The position numbers were made by a program, and so were the translations under genes. Under the pieces are notes generated by a model that worked only from the letters and a program-made list of their open reading frames with translations, had not been told where the DNA came from and did not search any database. From Methylobacterium sp. E-066 (GTDB taxonomy: Bacteria; Pseudomonadota; Alphaproteobacteria; Rhizobiales; Beijerinckiaceae), in NCBI RefSeq assembly GCF_022829635.1, contig NZ_JAKSYO010000069.1:1-64000 (forward strand): a DNA stretch of 64,000 bases, given 5' to 3'. Positions 1 to 9,000 of this stretch are shown here, piece after piece; within the stretch, counting starts at the first letter, position 1, and the number at the start of each line of letters is the position of its first letter.

Positions 1-475
1 GACCGTGGTGTCGAACCCGAAGGAAAACATCTACCTGCGGCCCAACGACGTGCTGACCCTGGTGCGCGATCCGCAGACCTTCCTGGCGGTGGGCGCGCTC
101 GGCCAGGCGACCGAGCTGCCGTTCCAGGCCGACGGCATCACCCTGGCCCAGGCGCTGGCCAAGGCGCGCGGCCTGTCGGACTTCGCCGCCGACCCGGCCG
201 GGACGTTCATCTTCCGGTTCGAGCCCGCCAGCGTGGTGCGCCGCCTGAACCCGGCCACGAAGCTGACCGGCACGCCGCTGGTCCCGGTGGTCTACCGGAT
301 CAACATGCGCGACCCCAACAGCCTGTTCACCACCCAGGCGTTCCGCATGCGCAACCGCGACCTGATCTACGTCTCGAACGCCCCGTTCACCGAAGTCCAG
401 AAGGTGTTGACCGCCTTCAGCGGCGTCACCGGACCGCTCAGCTCGGCAGCCACCGCCTACGCCTACGCGAAGTAG
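1..475 (+). CDS. Polysaccharide export outer-membrane protein, C-terminal part
   Basis: The frame is open at the left edge, so this is the C-terminal fragment of a longer gene, with about 157 residues visible. It resembles the C-terminus of Wza/KpsD-type export lipoproteins: an SLBB-like stretch (ITLAQALAKARGLSDFAADP) and the family ending with INMRDPNSLF, FRMRNRDLIYVSNAPF. In the family these proteins form the outer-membrane channel for capsule or exopolysaccharide. A strong terminator follows. UDP-glucose dehydrogenase at 10.9-12.2 kb supplies a matching sugar precursor, but direct linkage is inference. The GTG at position 5 is probably an internal valine, not the start. Confidence 0.8.
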   Translation, partial: TVVSNPKENIYLRPNDVLTLVRDPQTFLAVGALGQATELPFQADGITLAQALAKARGLSDFAADPAGTFIFRFEPASVVRRLNPATKLTGTPLVPVVYRINMRDPNSLFTTQAFRMRNRDLIYVSNAPFTEVQKVLTAFSGVTGPLSSAATAYAYAK

Positions 476-527
476 GCCGGGCGAGCAGCCGAGCCGGCCT
501 CCGGGCCGGCGGACCGGATTCCTGAAA

Positions 528-566
528 ACGAAACAGGGCGCGGATGCCATCCGCGCCCTGTTTCGT
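528..566 (+). terminator. Strong hairpin terminator after the export gene
   Basis: A perfect 17-bp inverted repeat (arms 528-544 and 550-566) with a 5-nt loop starts 53 bases after the stop codon. The 3' arm ends in CTGTTTCGT, so the U tract is short and the A-rich left flank could let it act in both directions. A smaller GC hairpin lies just before it (493-499 with 504-510). Confidence 0.75.
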
Positions 567-711
567 TTCGCGTGTCGGGATCCCGGCAGGGCATGTCGCA
601 CAGGCAGGGCCGGGCTATCGAACCGATCGATCAAACCCATCGAAAGACGTGAACCGGGATCGCCACATCCTGTTCGACAATGATGGCCCCGATCGTCGAG
701 TCTTTGCGTTT

Positions 712-728
712 TACGGCATTCTGCCGTA
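712..728. promoter_or_regulatory. Palindromic operator candidate of the TacAT-like module
   Basis: TACGGCA-TTC-TGCCGTA is a perfect 7-bp-arm palindrome ending 25 bases before the antitoxin start. Antitoxins of this family usually repress their own operon through palindromes in this position, so autoregulation is the natural inference. Confidence 0.55.
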
Positions 729-753
729 CATCGGGAGGCCACGGAGGTGCTCC

Positions 754-1041
754 ATGGCGGCGAGACGCGACGACGGAATGGCACGGCTGGAGGCCAGGGT
801 CCCAGTGCCGGTCTACGACACGCTGCAACGCGCGGCGCAGCTGCGCGGCATGACCCTGACCAGCTACCTGATCGCAACGGCCGGCGAGGATGCAAGGCGC
901 GTGGTCGAGGAGGCCGAGATCCTGCGGCTGGCCCGCGCCGACCAAGTGCGGTTCGCGGAAGCCTTGATCGACCCGCCTAAGCCAACCGATCGTCTGAAGC
1001 GCGCCGCCGAGCGCCATGCGGCTCTGATCCAGCCTCGGTGA
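754..1041 (+). CDS. DUF1778 (TacA-type) antitoxin
   Basis: Short protein (95 aa) with the ribbon-helix-helix pattern of DUF1778 antitoxins: RLEARVPVPVYDTLQRAAQL followed by RGMTLTSYLI. The acidic/basic C-terminal tail would wrap and neutralise the toxin. The ATG at 754 was chosen because GGAGG lies 7-12 bases upstream and because homologous proteins start close to this motif; a longer open frame from 544 runs through the upstream terminator and is not credible. The stop overlaps the start of the next gene (GTGA), as is usual for toxin-antitoxin pairs. It should bind the palindrome at 712-728. Confidence 0.88.
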   Translation: MAARRDDGMARLEARVPVPVYDTLQRAAQLRGMTLTSYLIATAGEDARRVVEEAEILRLARADQVRFAEALIDPPKPTDRLKRAAERHAALIQPR

Positions 1042-1553
1042 CGGCGCCGTTCGTTATCGAGCCGTTGTCCAAGGCCCACGACCGGAGCGGCTTTGCCAGC
1101 GGCAACGACCGTGTCGATGCCTATTTCCGCCAGACCGTCTCCCAGGACGTGAAGCGCCGATATGCGGCCTGCTTCGTGGCCCGCGAGGTGGCGACCGGGC
1201 GGGTCGGGGGATTCTACACCCTGTCTTCGAACAGCGTGCCGCTGACGGACCTCCTCGACGTGCTCGCCAAGAAGCTGCCGCGCTACCCGACCGTGCCGGC
1301 CGCCTTGCTGGGCTGGATGGGACGGGACGAAGCCTTCCGTGGGCAGGGGCTGGGGGAGGTACTGGTGTTCGATGCGATCCGCACCGTGGCCTCGGCCGCC
1401 ATCGCCAGCCACGCGATCTTTGCGGACGCCATCGATGAACGCGCCGCGACGTTCTACGCGGACCTCGGCTTCATGCCGCTGATCGACAAGCCGATGCGGC
1501 TGTTCCTGCCGATCGCGACCGGCCTCACCGTGCTGAACCGAGGCGGGGCATGA
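1038..1553 (+). CDS. GNAT-family toxin (TacT-like)
   Basis: 171-aa Gcn5-type N-acetyltransferase. The acetyl-CoA loop is visible as RGQGLG at about residues 101-106 and the family tyrosine in FYADLGF (about Tyr140). TacT-family toxins acetylate the amino group of aminoacylated tRNA and stall translation. It starts with GTG overlapping the stop of the DUF1778 antitoxin by 4 bases, so the two are translationally coupled. Nothing looks broken, so the module should be functional. The identity of the tRNA target cannot be told from sequence. Confidence 0.88.
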   Translation: MTAPFVIEPLSKAHDRSGFASGNDRVDAYFRQTVSQDVKRRYAACFVAREVATGRVGGFYTLSSNSVPLTDLLDVLAKKLPRYPTVPAALLGWMGRDEAFRGQGLGEVLVFDAIRTVASAAIASHAIFADAIDERAATFYADLGFMPLIDKPMRLFLPIATGLTVLNRGGA

Positions 1554-1572
1554 CGGGCGTTCAGCACACCAT

Positions 1573-1602
1573 GCTTACGGCATCATGGCTTACAGCATCA
1601 TG
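1573..1602. repeat. 15-bp tandem repeat, two copies
   Basis: GCTTACGGCATCATG at 1573-1587 is followed at once by GCTTACAGCATCATG at 1588-1602 (one mismatch). It lies in the 132-bp gap between the convergent toxin and oxoamine-synthase genes. No function is apparent. Confidence 0.5.
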
Positions 1603-1685
1603 CCGGCAAACCGATCCGGCCTGATGCTCACGTTTGAGCTCGTCGAACGTGTGCGACGAACCCTTCCGGCGCAGCCCGAAGAAAC

Positions 1686-3053
1686 TCAGCCGCGTTTGGC
1701 CAGCAGCTGCTCGATCAGCGAGCCGCCCTTGTCGATCGCCGCCATCTCCTCGGCCACCGCGTTCACGGTGTCGCGGATCTGGTCGGCGGTGTGCTCGGAG
1801 GTCAGGAAGAAGCGCAGGCGCGAGGCTCGCTCCGGCACCGCCGGGTGGATGATCGGCTGGACGTTGATGCCGCGGCGGAAGAGCCGGTCCGACAGGGTCA
1901 CGGCCTTCAGCGAATCGCCCACGATGATCGGCACCACCGCAAGGCCGAGGCTGAAGCCGGTATCGAGGCCGAGCTTCTTGGCGGTGGCCAGGAACAGCGT
2001 GCCGTTCTGGCGCAGGCGCTCGACCCGCTCCGGTTCGGCCTGCATCACCGCAAGCGCCGCCTCGGCGGCGGCGGCCAGCGGCGGCGACATGCCGACGCTG
2101 TACACGAAGCCGCCGGCCGTGTGCTTGAGGTACTCGATCAGGGCGATCGGGCCGCAGATGTAGCCGCCGCAGGTCGAGAGCGTCTTCGACAGCGTGCCCA
2201 TCCAGATGTCGACCTCGTTCGGGTCGACACCGCAATGCTCGAACAGGCCGGCGCCGGTGCGTCCGGTGACGCCGAGGCCGTGGGCCTCGTCCACCATCAG
2301 CCAGGCATCGTAGCGCTTCTTGAGGGCGACGAGCCCGGCCAGGTCCGGCGCGTCGCCGTCCATGCTGTAGAGGCCCTCGACCACGATCAGCGCCCGGCGG
2401 TGCTCGTGGCGGGTGTTCTGGAGCAGGCTCTCCAGGGCATCGAGGTCGTTATGCGCGAAGGAGCGCCGCTGGGCACCGGAGAGCTGCGCGCCGGTGACGA
2501 TGCTGTTGTGGGACAGCGCATCGTGGAAGATCACGTCGCCGGCTTCCAGCAGGGCGCCGATGGTCGTGACGTTGGTGGCGTGCCCGCTCACCATCACGAT
2601 GCAGCCCTCGGTGCGGTAATGCTTGGCCAGCGCCTGCTCTAGGCTGATGTGCCCCGGCCGCTCGCCCGCCACCACGCGGCTCGCCGACGCCGAGGTGCCG
2701 TAGGCCTCGATCGCCTCCCGGGCCGCGTTGCTGACCCGGGGATGGCCGTTCAGGCCGAGATAGTCATAGGACGAGAAGTTGGTGAAGCTCTTCTGGTCGA
2801 TCCGGGTGGTCGCGCCGGCCTTGGCGTCGTGGACGCGGAAGAACGGGTTGCCCAGTCCGATCAGCTGCGCCGCCTGGCGCTGCAGCTGCAACTCGCGGTA
2901 GCCGGGCAGGTTCTCGAAGTTCTGCGCGGCCGATTTCCCGGCCGGGGACGCCGCCTTGGCGGGCGCCGGGCGCGGCGTCGCGCGTCCGAGGCGGTTCGTC
3001 ACGAAGCCGGCGAGCGCCGCGCGCCCACCGTCAGGCCGTGCCGTATCGGTCAT
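1686..3053 (-). CDS. Alpha-oxoamine synthase (PLP), PKS-linked
   Basis: 455-aa fold-type I PLP enzyme of the 2-amino-3-ketobutyrate CoA ligase / 8-amino-7-oxononanoate synthase / serine palmitoyltransferase family. It has the full motif set: FSSYDYLGL (about 93-101), SGHATN with the PLP-stacking His158, DEAHGLGVTG (Asp255, His258) and the Schiff-base lysine in GTLSKTLST (Lys290). These enzymes condense an amino acid with an acyl thioester and release CO2. About 50 extra N-terminal residues rich in Ala/Pro precede the catalytic core and may dock to the PKS. Its ATG overlaps the PKS stop by 4 bases (ATGA), so it is coupled to and made with the synthase. I infer that it offloads the ACP-bound chain as an alpha-amino ketone. 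A role in biotin or sphingolipid synthesis is less likely in this context. Confidence 0.88.
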   Translation of the reverse strand: MTDTARPDGGRAALAGFVTNRLGRATPRPAPAKAASPAGKSAAQNFENLPGYRELQLQRQAAQLIGLGNPFFRVHDAKAGATTRIDQKSFTNFSSYDYLGLNGHPRVSNAAREAIEAYGTSASASRVVAGERPGHISLEQALAKHYRTEGCIVMVSGHATNVTTIGALLEAGDVIFHDALSHNSIVTGAQLSGAQRRSFAHNDLDALESLLQNTRHEHRRALIVVEGLYSMDGDAPDLAGLVALKKRYDAWLMVDEAHGLGVTGRTGAGLFEHCGVDPNEVDIWMGTLSKTLSTCGGYICGPIALIEYLKHTAGGFVYSVGMSPPLAAAAEAALAVMQAEPERVERLRQNGTLFLATAKKLGLDTGFSLGLAVVPIIVGDSLKAVTLSDRLFRRGINVQPIIHPAVPERASRLRFFLTSEHTADQIRDTVNAVAEEMAAIDKGGSLIEQLLAKRG

Positions 3054-6000
3054 GGGTTGGTCTCTTTGATCTCGCTGGAAGTCTGCGCGATGAGTTCCCG
3101 GAGCGGCGCCATCATCTGCGCGTCGATCTCACCACCGATATGCTTCGAGACGAGGCTCATCGCGACACCGGCGGCCTCATCCATGGGGGCCGAAACCGCC
3201 TGAATTAAGGACTCCGACAGTTCGTTGACCGTCATGCCGGACGAGAGACCGGCCGGCGGTGCATCGAGGGCGAAGCGCTCCTGCAGGCTGGCGCCCAGCT
3301 CGACGCCCATCAGCGAATCAAGGCCGATCTCGGAGAGCTGGCGGACCCGGCTGATATCGTCTTTGGGCAGGCGCAGGATGCGGGCGATGTCCTCGACGAT
3401 CGCGTCCGACACGGTCTTGCGGACCGCATCCACGTCGCCGCCCTTGAGCAGGGCGCCGATGTTGATCGCCTGGACGCCGCCGGCCTCCACCTGCTGATCC
3501 GACCCGAGGTCGGCGTAGCTCGGCGAGCGCATGGTGGCGAGCCGCTCGCGCGCCTTACCCCAGTGCATCGCCGCGATGGCGATCACCGCCTCGTCCGGCG
3601 ACGCGCCCTGAGCCTCCAGCGCATCGGCCATCAGCTCGAGGCAGCGACGCGCCTCCATCGGGGTGACGCCGACGCGGCCGGCGAGCCCTTCCATGACCGC
3701 CTTGTTGCGGGCGAGCATGCCGACATCGCCGATCGCGCCCCAGGCCACCGCCAAAGCGGGCAGGCCGCGGCGGCGGCGCTGCCGGGCCAGACCTTCCATG
3801 AAGCCGTTGGCGGCGACGTAGGAGCCCTGGCCGGGATTGCCGATGAACGTGGTCGCCGAGGAGAACATGACGAAGTAGTCGAGGCTCCGGTCCCGGGTCG
3901 CGGCATCCAGGTGCTGGGCGCCGATCACCTTCGGGCCGATCACCGCGTCGAGCGCAGCCGCGTCGATGTTGGCGATCAGGCCGTCCTGGAGCACCGCCGC
4001 GGCGTGGAGCACGCCGGCGAGTGTCTTGCCGCCCTGCTCGATCTCCGCGATCAGGCGGTCCACCGCCGAGCGGCTGGTGATGTCCACCGCCTTGGCTTCG
4101 ACCTTGACGCCACGCCCGGCGAGCTCGGCGACGATCGCCTTGGCCTCGTCGGTGGTCGCGCCCTTGCGGCCGGCGAGCACGAGATGCTTGGCGCCCTTGT
4201 CGACGAGCCAGCGCGCCGCCTCCAGGCCGAAGCCGCCGAGGCCGCCGGTCACCAGGTGGACGCCCTCGGTCGAGACCGTAAACGGCCGCTTCGTGTCCTT
4301 GAGGATCGTGCCGGCCTTGGGCGGGCTGATCACGATCTTCCCGATGTGACCCGATTGCTGCATCAGCCGGAACGCGTCCGAGGTCTCGGCCGCCGTGAAC
4401 GGCTGGTAGGGCAGGGGCTTGAGGCCGCCATCGTTGAACAGCGCCATGACCTCGCGGAACATCCGCGCGCCGTCGTCGCCCTGATGCTGGATCACCTGAT
4501 CGAGGTCGACGCCGAAATAGCTGAGGTTCCGCCGGAACGGGCGCAGGCCGATATGGGTGTTGGCGACGTAGTCGCGCTTGCCCAGCTCAACGAAGCGACC
4601 GAACGGCCGCAGGGCGTTGAGCGAGCGCTCCATCGCCTCGCCGAACAGGCTGTTCAGGACGATGTCGACGCCGTCGCCGGTGATCGCCCGAACCTCGTCC
4701 ACGAAGGCGAGGGAACGGGAATCGAGCACGTGCTCGGCGCCCAGCGCCTTCACCAGGGCCCGCTTCTCGCGGGAGCCGGCGGTGGCGATGACCCGCGCGC
4801 CCTTCAGCTTGGCGATCTGCAGCGCGGCGAGGCCGACGCCACCCGCGCCGCCATGGACCAGCACCCACTCGCCGCGCCGCATCCGGGCACAGGAGACGAG
4901 GCCGTAATAGGCGGTGAGGAACGCCACCGGGACGGTCGCCGCCGCCATCGGGTCGAGACCCTGCGGCATCGGCGCGACCACGAGCTCGGGCACGACGATG
5001 TGGGTGGCGAAGCCCGACTGGGCGAAGGCGACGACGGGATCGCCGGCCTTGAAGCCCTTGACGCCCGGACCGACGGCCGTGACCCGGCCGGCGCATTCGA
5101 GGCCGAGGCGGGGGCCGGCGAAGCCGTCCTCCAGGATCTCCTCGGGGAGCATCGAGAGCGCCCAGAGCACATCGCGGAAGTTGAGGCCGGTGGCCTCGAC
5201 CGCGATCTCGATCTCGCCCTCGCCAGGGGTGCGGCGCTCGGCCGGACCCCAGACCATCTCGTTGAGGCCGCCGGTGTTGCTGCGCTCCAGGCGCGCGGCC
5301 TCGGCCGGGACGGCATCTGCCGGATCCCGATGCTTCGGCCGGCCGGCATGGAAGCGCACGACCTGCGTCCGCTCGTCGTCGAGCACGATCTCGGTCTCCG
5401 GCGTGCCGGAGAGGATGAGGTCGCGCAGGCGCTCGGAGGCGCGCTTCGACGACATCTCGGGCGAGAGGTCGATGCGGCGCACGTCGAGATTCGGGGCCTC
5501 GTTGGCCAGGGTGCGCGAGAACGCCCACACGCCGGCCTCGATGTTGGTGGTCTGGCCGCCGCGGTCGCGGGTGGCACCGGGTGCCACGACCCACAGGCGG
5601 GTCTGGCGGGCACCGAGATGCTCGATGCAGCGCTTCAGGCTGAGGCAGCGGTCGCGTAGCCGCTCGGCCGCCTCGCCGCCGCGGGTGAAGGCGCCGGCCA
5701 GGAACACCACCGTGTCGGGGGTCTCCTTCTCCAGCTCCATCAGCGAGGTCTCGGAGTCGAGGATGATCGAGACATGCACGCCGCCCGCGACCAGCAGGGT
5801 CGCCAGGGAGGAGGCGGTCTCGGCCGCGAACTCGTCGTCCGAACCGATCACGAAGGCGAAGCTCTGGGCCGGGGCCGGGCCCGGACGCACCGGGGCCTCG
5901 GCGACCAGCAGCAGGTCGTCGCCATTGGCCGACGCCGCGCGCTCGACCGCGACCTTGACTAGGCCGTGGGCGCTGAGCGTGCGCTGCCAGCCCTCGATAT

Positions 6001-9000
6001 CCTCGAGGCGTCCGACCGGCATGCCGCCGACGGCTTCCTCGAACCAGCCGCCCGTGAGGCCGAATACGAGGTCGCGGAACAGGGACGCGCCCGGCTCCAC
6101 GGCCACCAGCAGGCCGCCGGTGGCGAGCGCCCCGGCGAGCTGACCCGGGAGGGCGCGCTCACCGCGATGCAGGCTGCCGGCCGCCAGGATCAGGTCGAAG
6201 CTGCCGGGGGCGAGTTCGTCGGCCGCCTCGACGATAGTGGCGCCGTGGGTGAGCGACAGGCGGGCGCGCTCGGCGAGCCGGCGGTCGGTCTCGAACACGG
6301 TGAGCCGGGCCTCGGCGGCGGCAGAGAAGGCTGCGGCCTGGGCCGAGAGCGGGCCGAAGCCGACCTGCAGCACCCGCAGGGCGCGCTCCTTCGGGAGCTG
6401 GCCGCGGCTCTTCTCGATCAGGTCGGCGACCAGATCGGCGGTGTGGCGCGCGGTGGCCGAGCGCATCACGAAGGCGTCGATGGCGCCCTGCGGCAGGGCC
6501 GGGGCGTCGCTCAGCTTGCCCGCGAGCAGGCGGTCGACCATGGCACCGACATCGGCGATCAGCACCAGCTCGGCGGAGAGATCGGGATGGTCGCCGGCGA
6601 TCCAGCGCATGATCTCGTCGGGGGCCGGCAGCGCGGAGCCGTCGCCCAGGGTCCAATTCGGACCGGCGCGCTCGGCGAGCCCGCTGCTCTCCAGGGCGTA
6701 GAGGGCGTTCAGCAGCCAGGGGCGCAGGGCCTCCGGCACGCGCCGGTCGGTGACCGAAACGGTCTCGCCCTCCGCCAGCCCGGAGGCGAGACGGTAGGCC
6801 AGCGAGGTCGCCCAGCCTTCCAGCAGAAGGTGGCCCGGCGACAGGGCGGCGTCGGCCGGCCCCTTCGCCTCGGCGGTGAGCGGCCGCAGGCGCGCGGCCA
6901 CGCTCGGCCGGCGCTCCATCGGGATCGCGGTCGGCTCGGTGGCGAGTTCCGGCACCTGCGAGATCGCGAAAGCCGAGAGGTCGCCGCCTCCCTTGGCGCG
7001 CAGGGCCTGGAAGCGGCCCTCGCGGATCGTGGCGACCACCGCGCCGTCGGCGTCGAGCAGGGTGAAATCGGCCAGGATCGAGCGCTCGTTGCAGCGGCGC
7101 GTCCGGATCACCGAGCGGGTGATCACCGCGCCGGGGCGCAGCAGCCGGACCTCGCCGAAGCGCACCGGGATGTAGGCCTTGCCGGCATTCTCGCCGAGCA
7201 GGTCCGCGAACAGCAGGATCAGCCCGTGGAAGCAGGCATCGAGCCGCGCGGGCACCAGCGTGAAGCGGGCGTCGGCCTCGGCCGGCAGCAGGTCGGACAC
7301 GATCGTCGCGTCATCGAGGCGGGCGCTCATGGCGACCTGCCGGAAGCTCGGGCCGAACGCCAGGCCGGAGGCCCGGGCGCGGGCGTAGAGCGCCTCGCCG
7401 GTCAGGACCTGCTCGCCGGCGCTGTCGAAATCGAACCCGTTCAGATCCGGCGCCTTGGGGGCCGTGAACGTGCCGTCGACGATCTTGGCCTGGGCGTGGA
7501 GCTGCCAGGGGGTCTGGGTCAGGCGCGGACGGCTGAGGACCTGGATGCCGTTGCCGGTGCCCGAGAGGCGCACCGCGACCTCGCGCAGGGCCTCCTCGGC
7601 GAACACCATCGGCGACAGGATCTCGAAATCCGCCAGCACCACCTCGTCGTGGCGCATCGCCTCGCGAACGCAGGCCAGCGCCATCTCGACGAAGCCGGCG
7701 CCGGGCATGATCACCTGGCCTTCGACGCTGTGGTCCTCGAGTTCCGGCAGGGTCGCCGGATCGACGAAGCCGTTCCACTCCAGACCGTCGAAGGTGGTCC
7801 GCGAGCCGATCAGCGGGTGGTAGGGGCGGGCGCTCATGGCGCCGACGCTCTCGGGGGTGTCGGCCAGGCGGAACGGGCGCCGCTGCCAGGGATAAGTCGG
7901 CAGGCGCACATCGCCCCGGGGCGCGTCACCGAAGAGCAGCGCCTCGTCGACCTGCGCGCCCTGGACGAGGGCGGCGCTGACCGCCTTGGCGATCGGGTCG
8001 CCGCCGGATGCCTTGCGGTGCATGACGCCGACCGTGGCGGTCTCGATGCCGAGCGGCTCGACCGCGTCGCCGACATGGGACATCAGGGTCGCGCGCGGGC
8101 CGACCTCCACGAACACGCGGGCGCCGCGACGGGTGGCATCCTGCACGGCCTCGCTGAAGCGCACCGGCTCGCGGATGTTGCGCCACCAGTAGCCGGCGCC
8201 GAAATTGTCGCCGTCCAGCACGCTGCCGGTGACGGTCGAGACCATCGCGGTGGTGCCGGCGCGGGCCTTCAGCCCTGCGAGATCGCGCAGCAGCGGCTTC
8301 TCGGTCGGGTCCATCAGCCGGCCGTGGAAGGCGTAGGCGAGGTCGAGCTTGCGGCCGCGGCGGCGCTTGCGCGACAGAGCCTTCAAGGCAGCGTCGATAT
8401 CGGCCACCGGCCCGGCGACCGTGACGGCCTTGGGGCTGTTGTAGGCGGCGATGTCGAGGGACGGGTAGTCCTTGAGGAAGGGCTCCACCTCCTCGGCCGG
8501 CATCAGCAGCACCGCCATGGTGCCCTGGCCGTGCGTCGTCTCCTGGTGGTGGCTGCGGTAGTAAATGACCCGGACCGCATCCTCGAGGGTGAGGATGCCG
8601 GCCGCCTCGGCGGCGGCGATCTCGCCGACGCTGTGGCCGAGCACGTAGGCCGGGATCAGGCCCTTGGCCCGGAGTGCGGCCGTGGAGGCGCTCTCGATGG
8701 CGAAGATCAGCGGCTGCGAGACGCTGGTGAGCGCCAGGCGCTCGTCCAGATCCTCGGCGTAGAGGGCCTGCTTCAACGACCAGTCAGCGTAGGTCTGGAA
8801 CAGGGTGTCGACCCGGTCGAAAGCGGCCCGGAAGGTCGGGTTCTCCTCGTAGGCCTCGCGGCCCATGCCGGCCCACTGGCTGCCGTTGCCGGAATAGACG
8901 AACGCGACCTCAGCGGCGCGGTCGACCGCGGTGCCGGTGAAGGCGTCCTGGGCGTCCTCGCCCTCGCCGACGGCGCGCAGAGCCGCGGCCACGTCGGTCT

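Noticed and set aside
1686-3053. Biotin-pathway BioF or serine palmitoyltransferase for membrane sphingolipid
   Set aside because: No bio genes or sphingolipid genes nearby; translational coupling to the PKS gives a better explanation.
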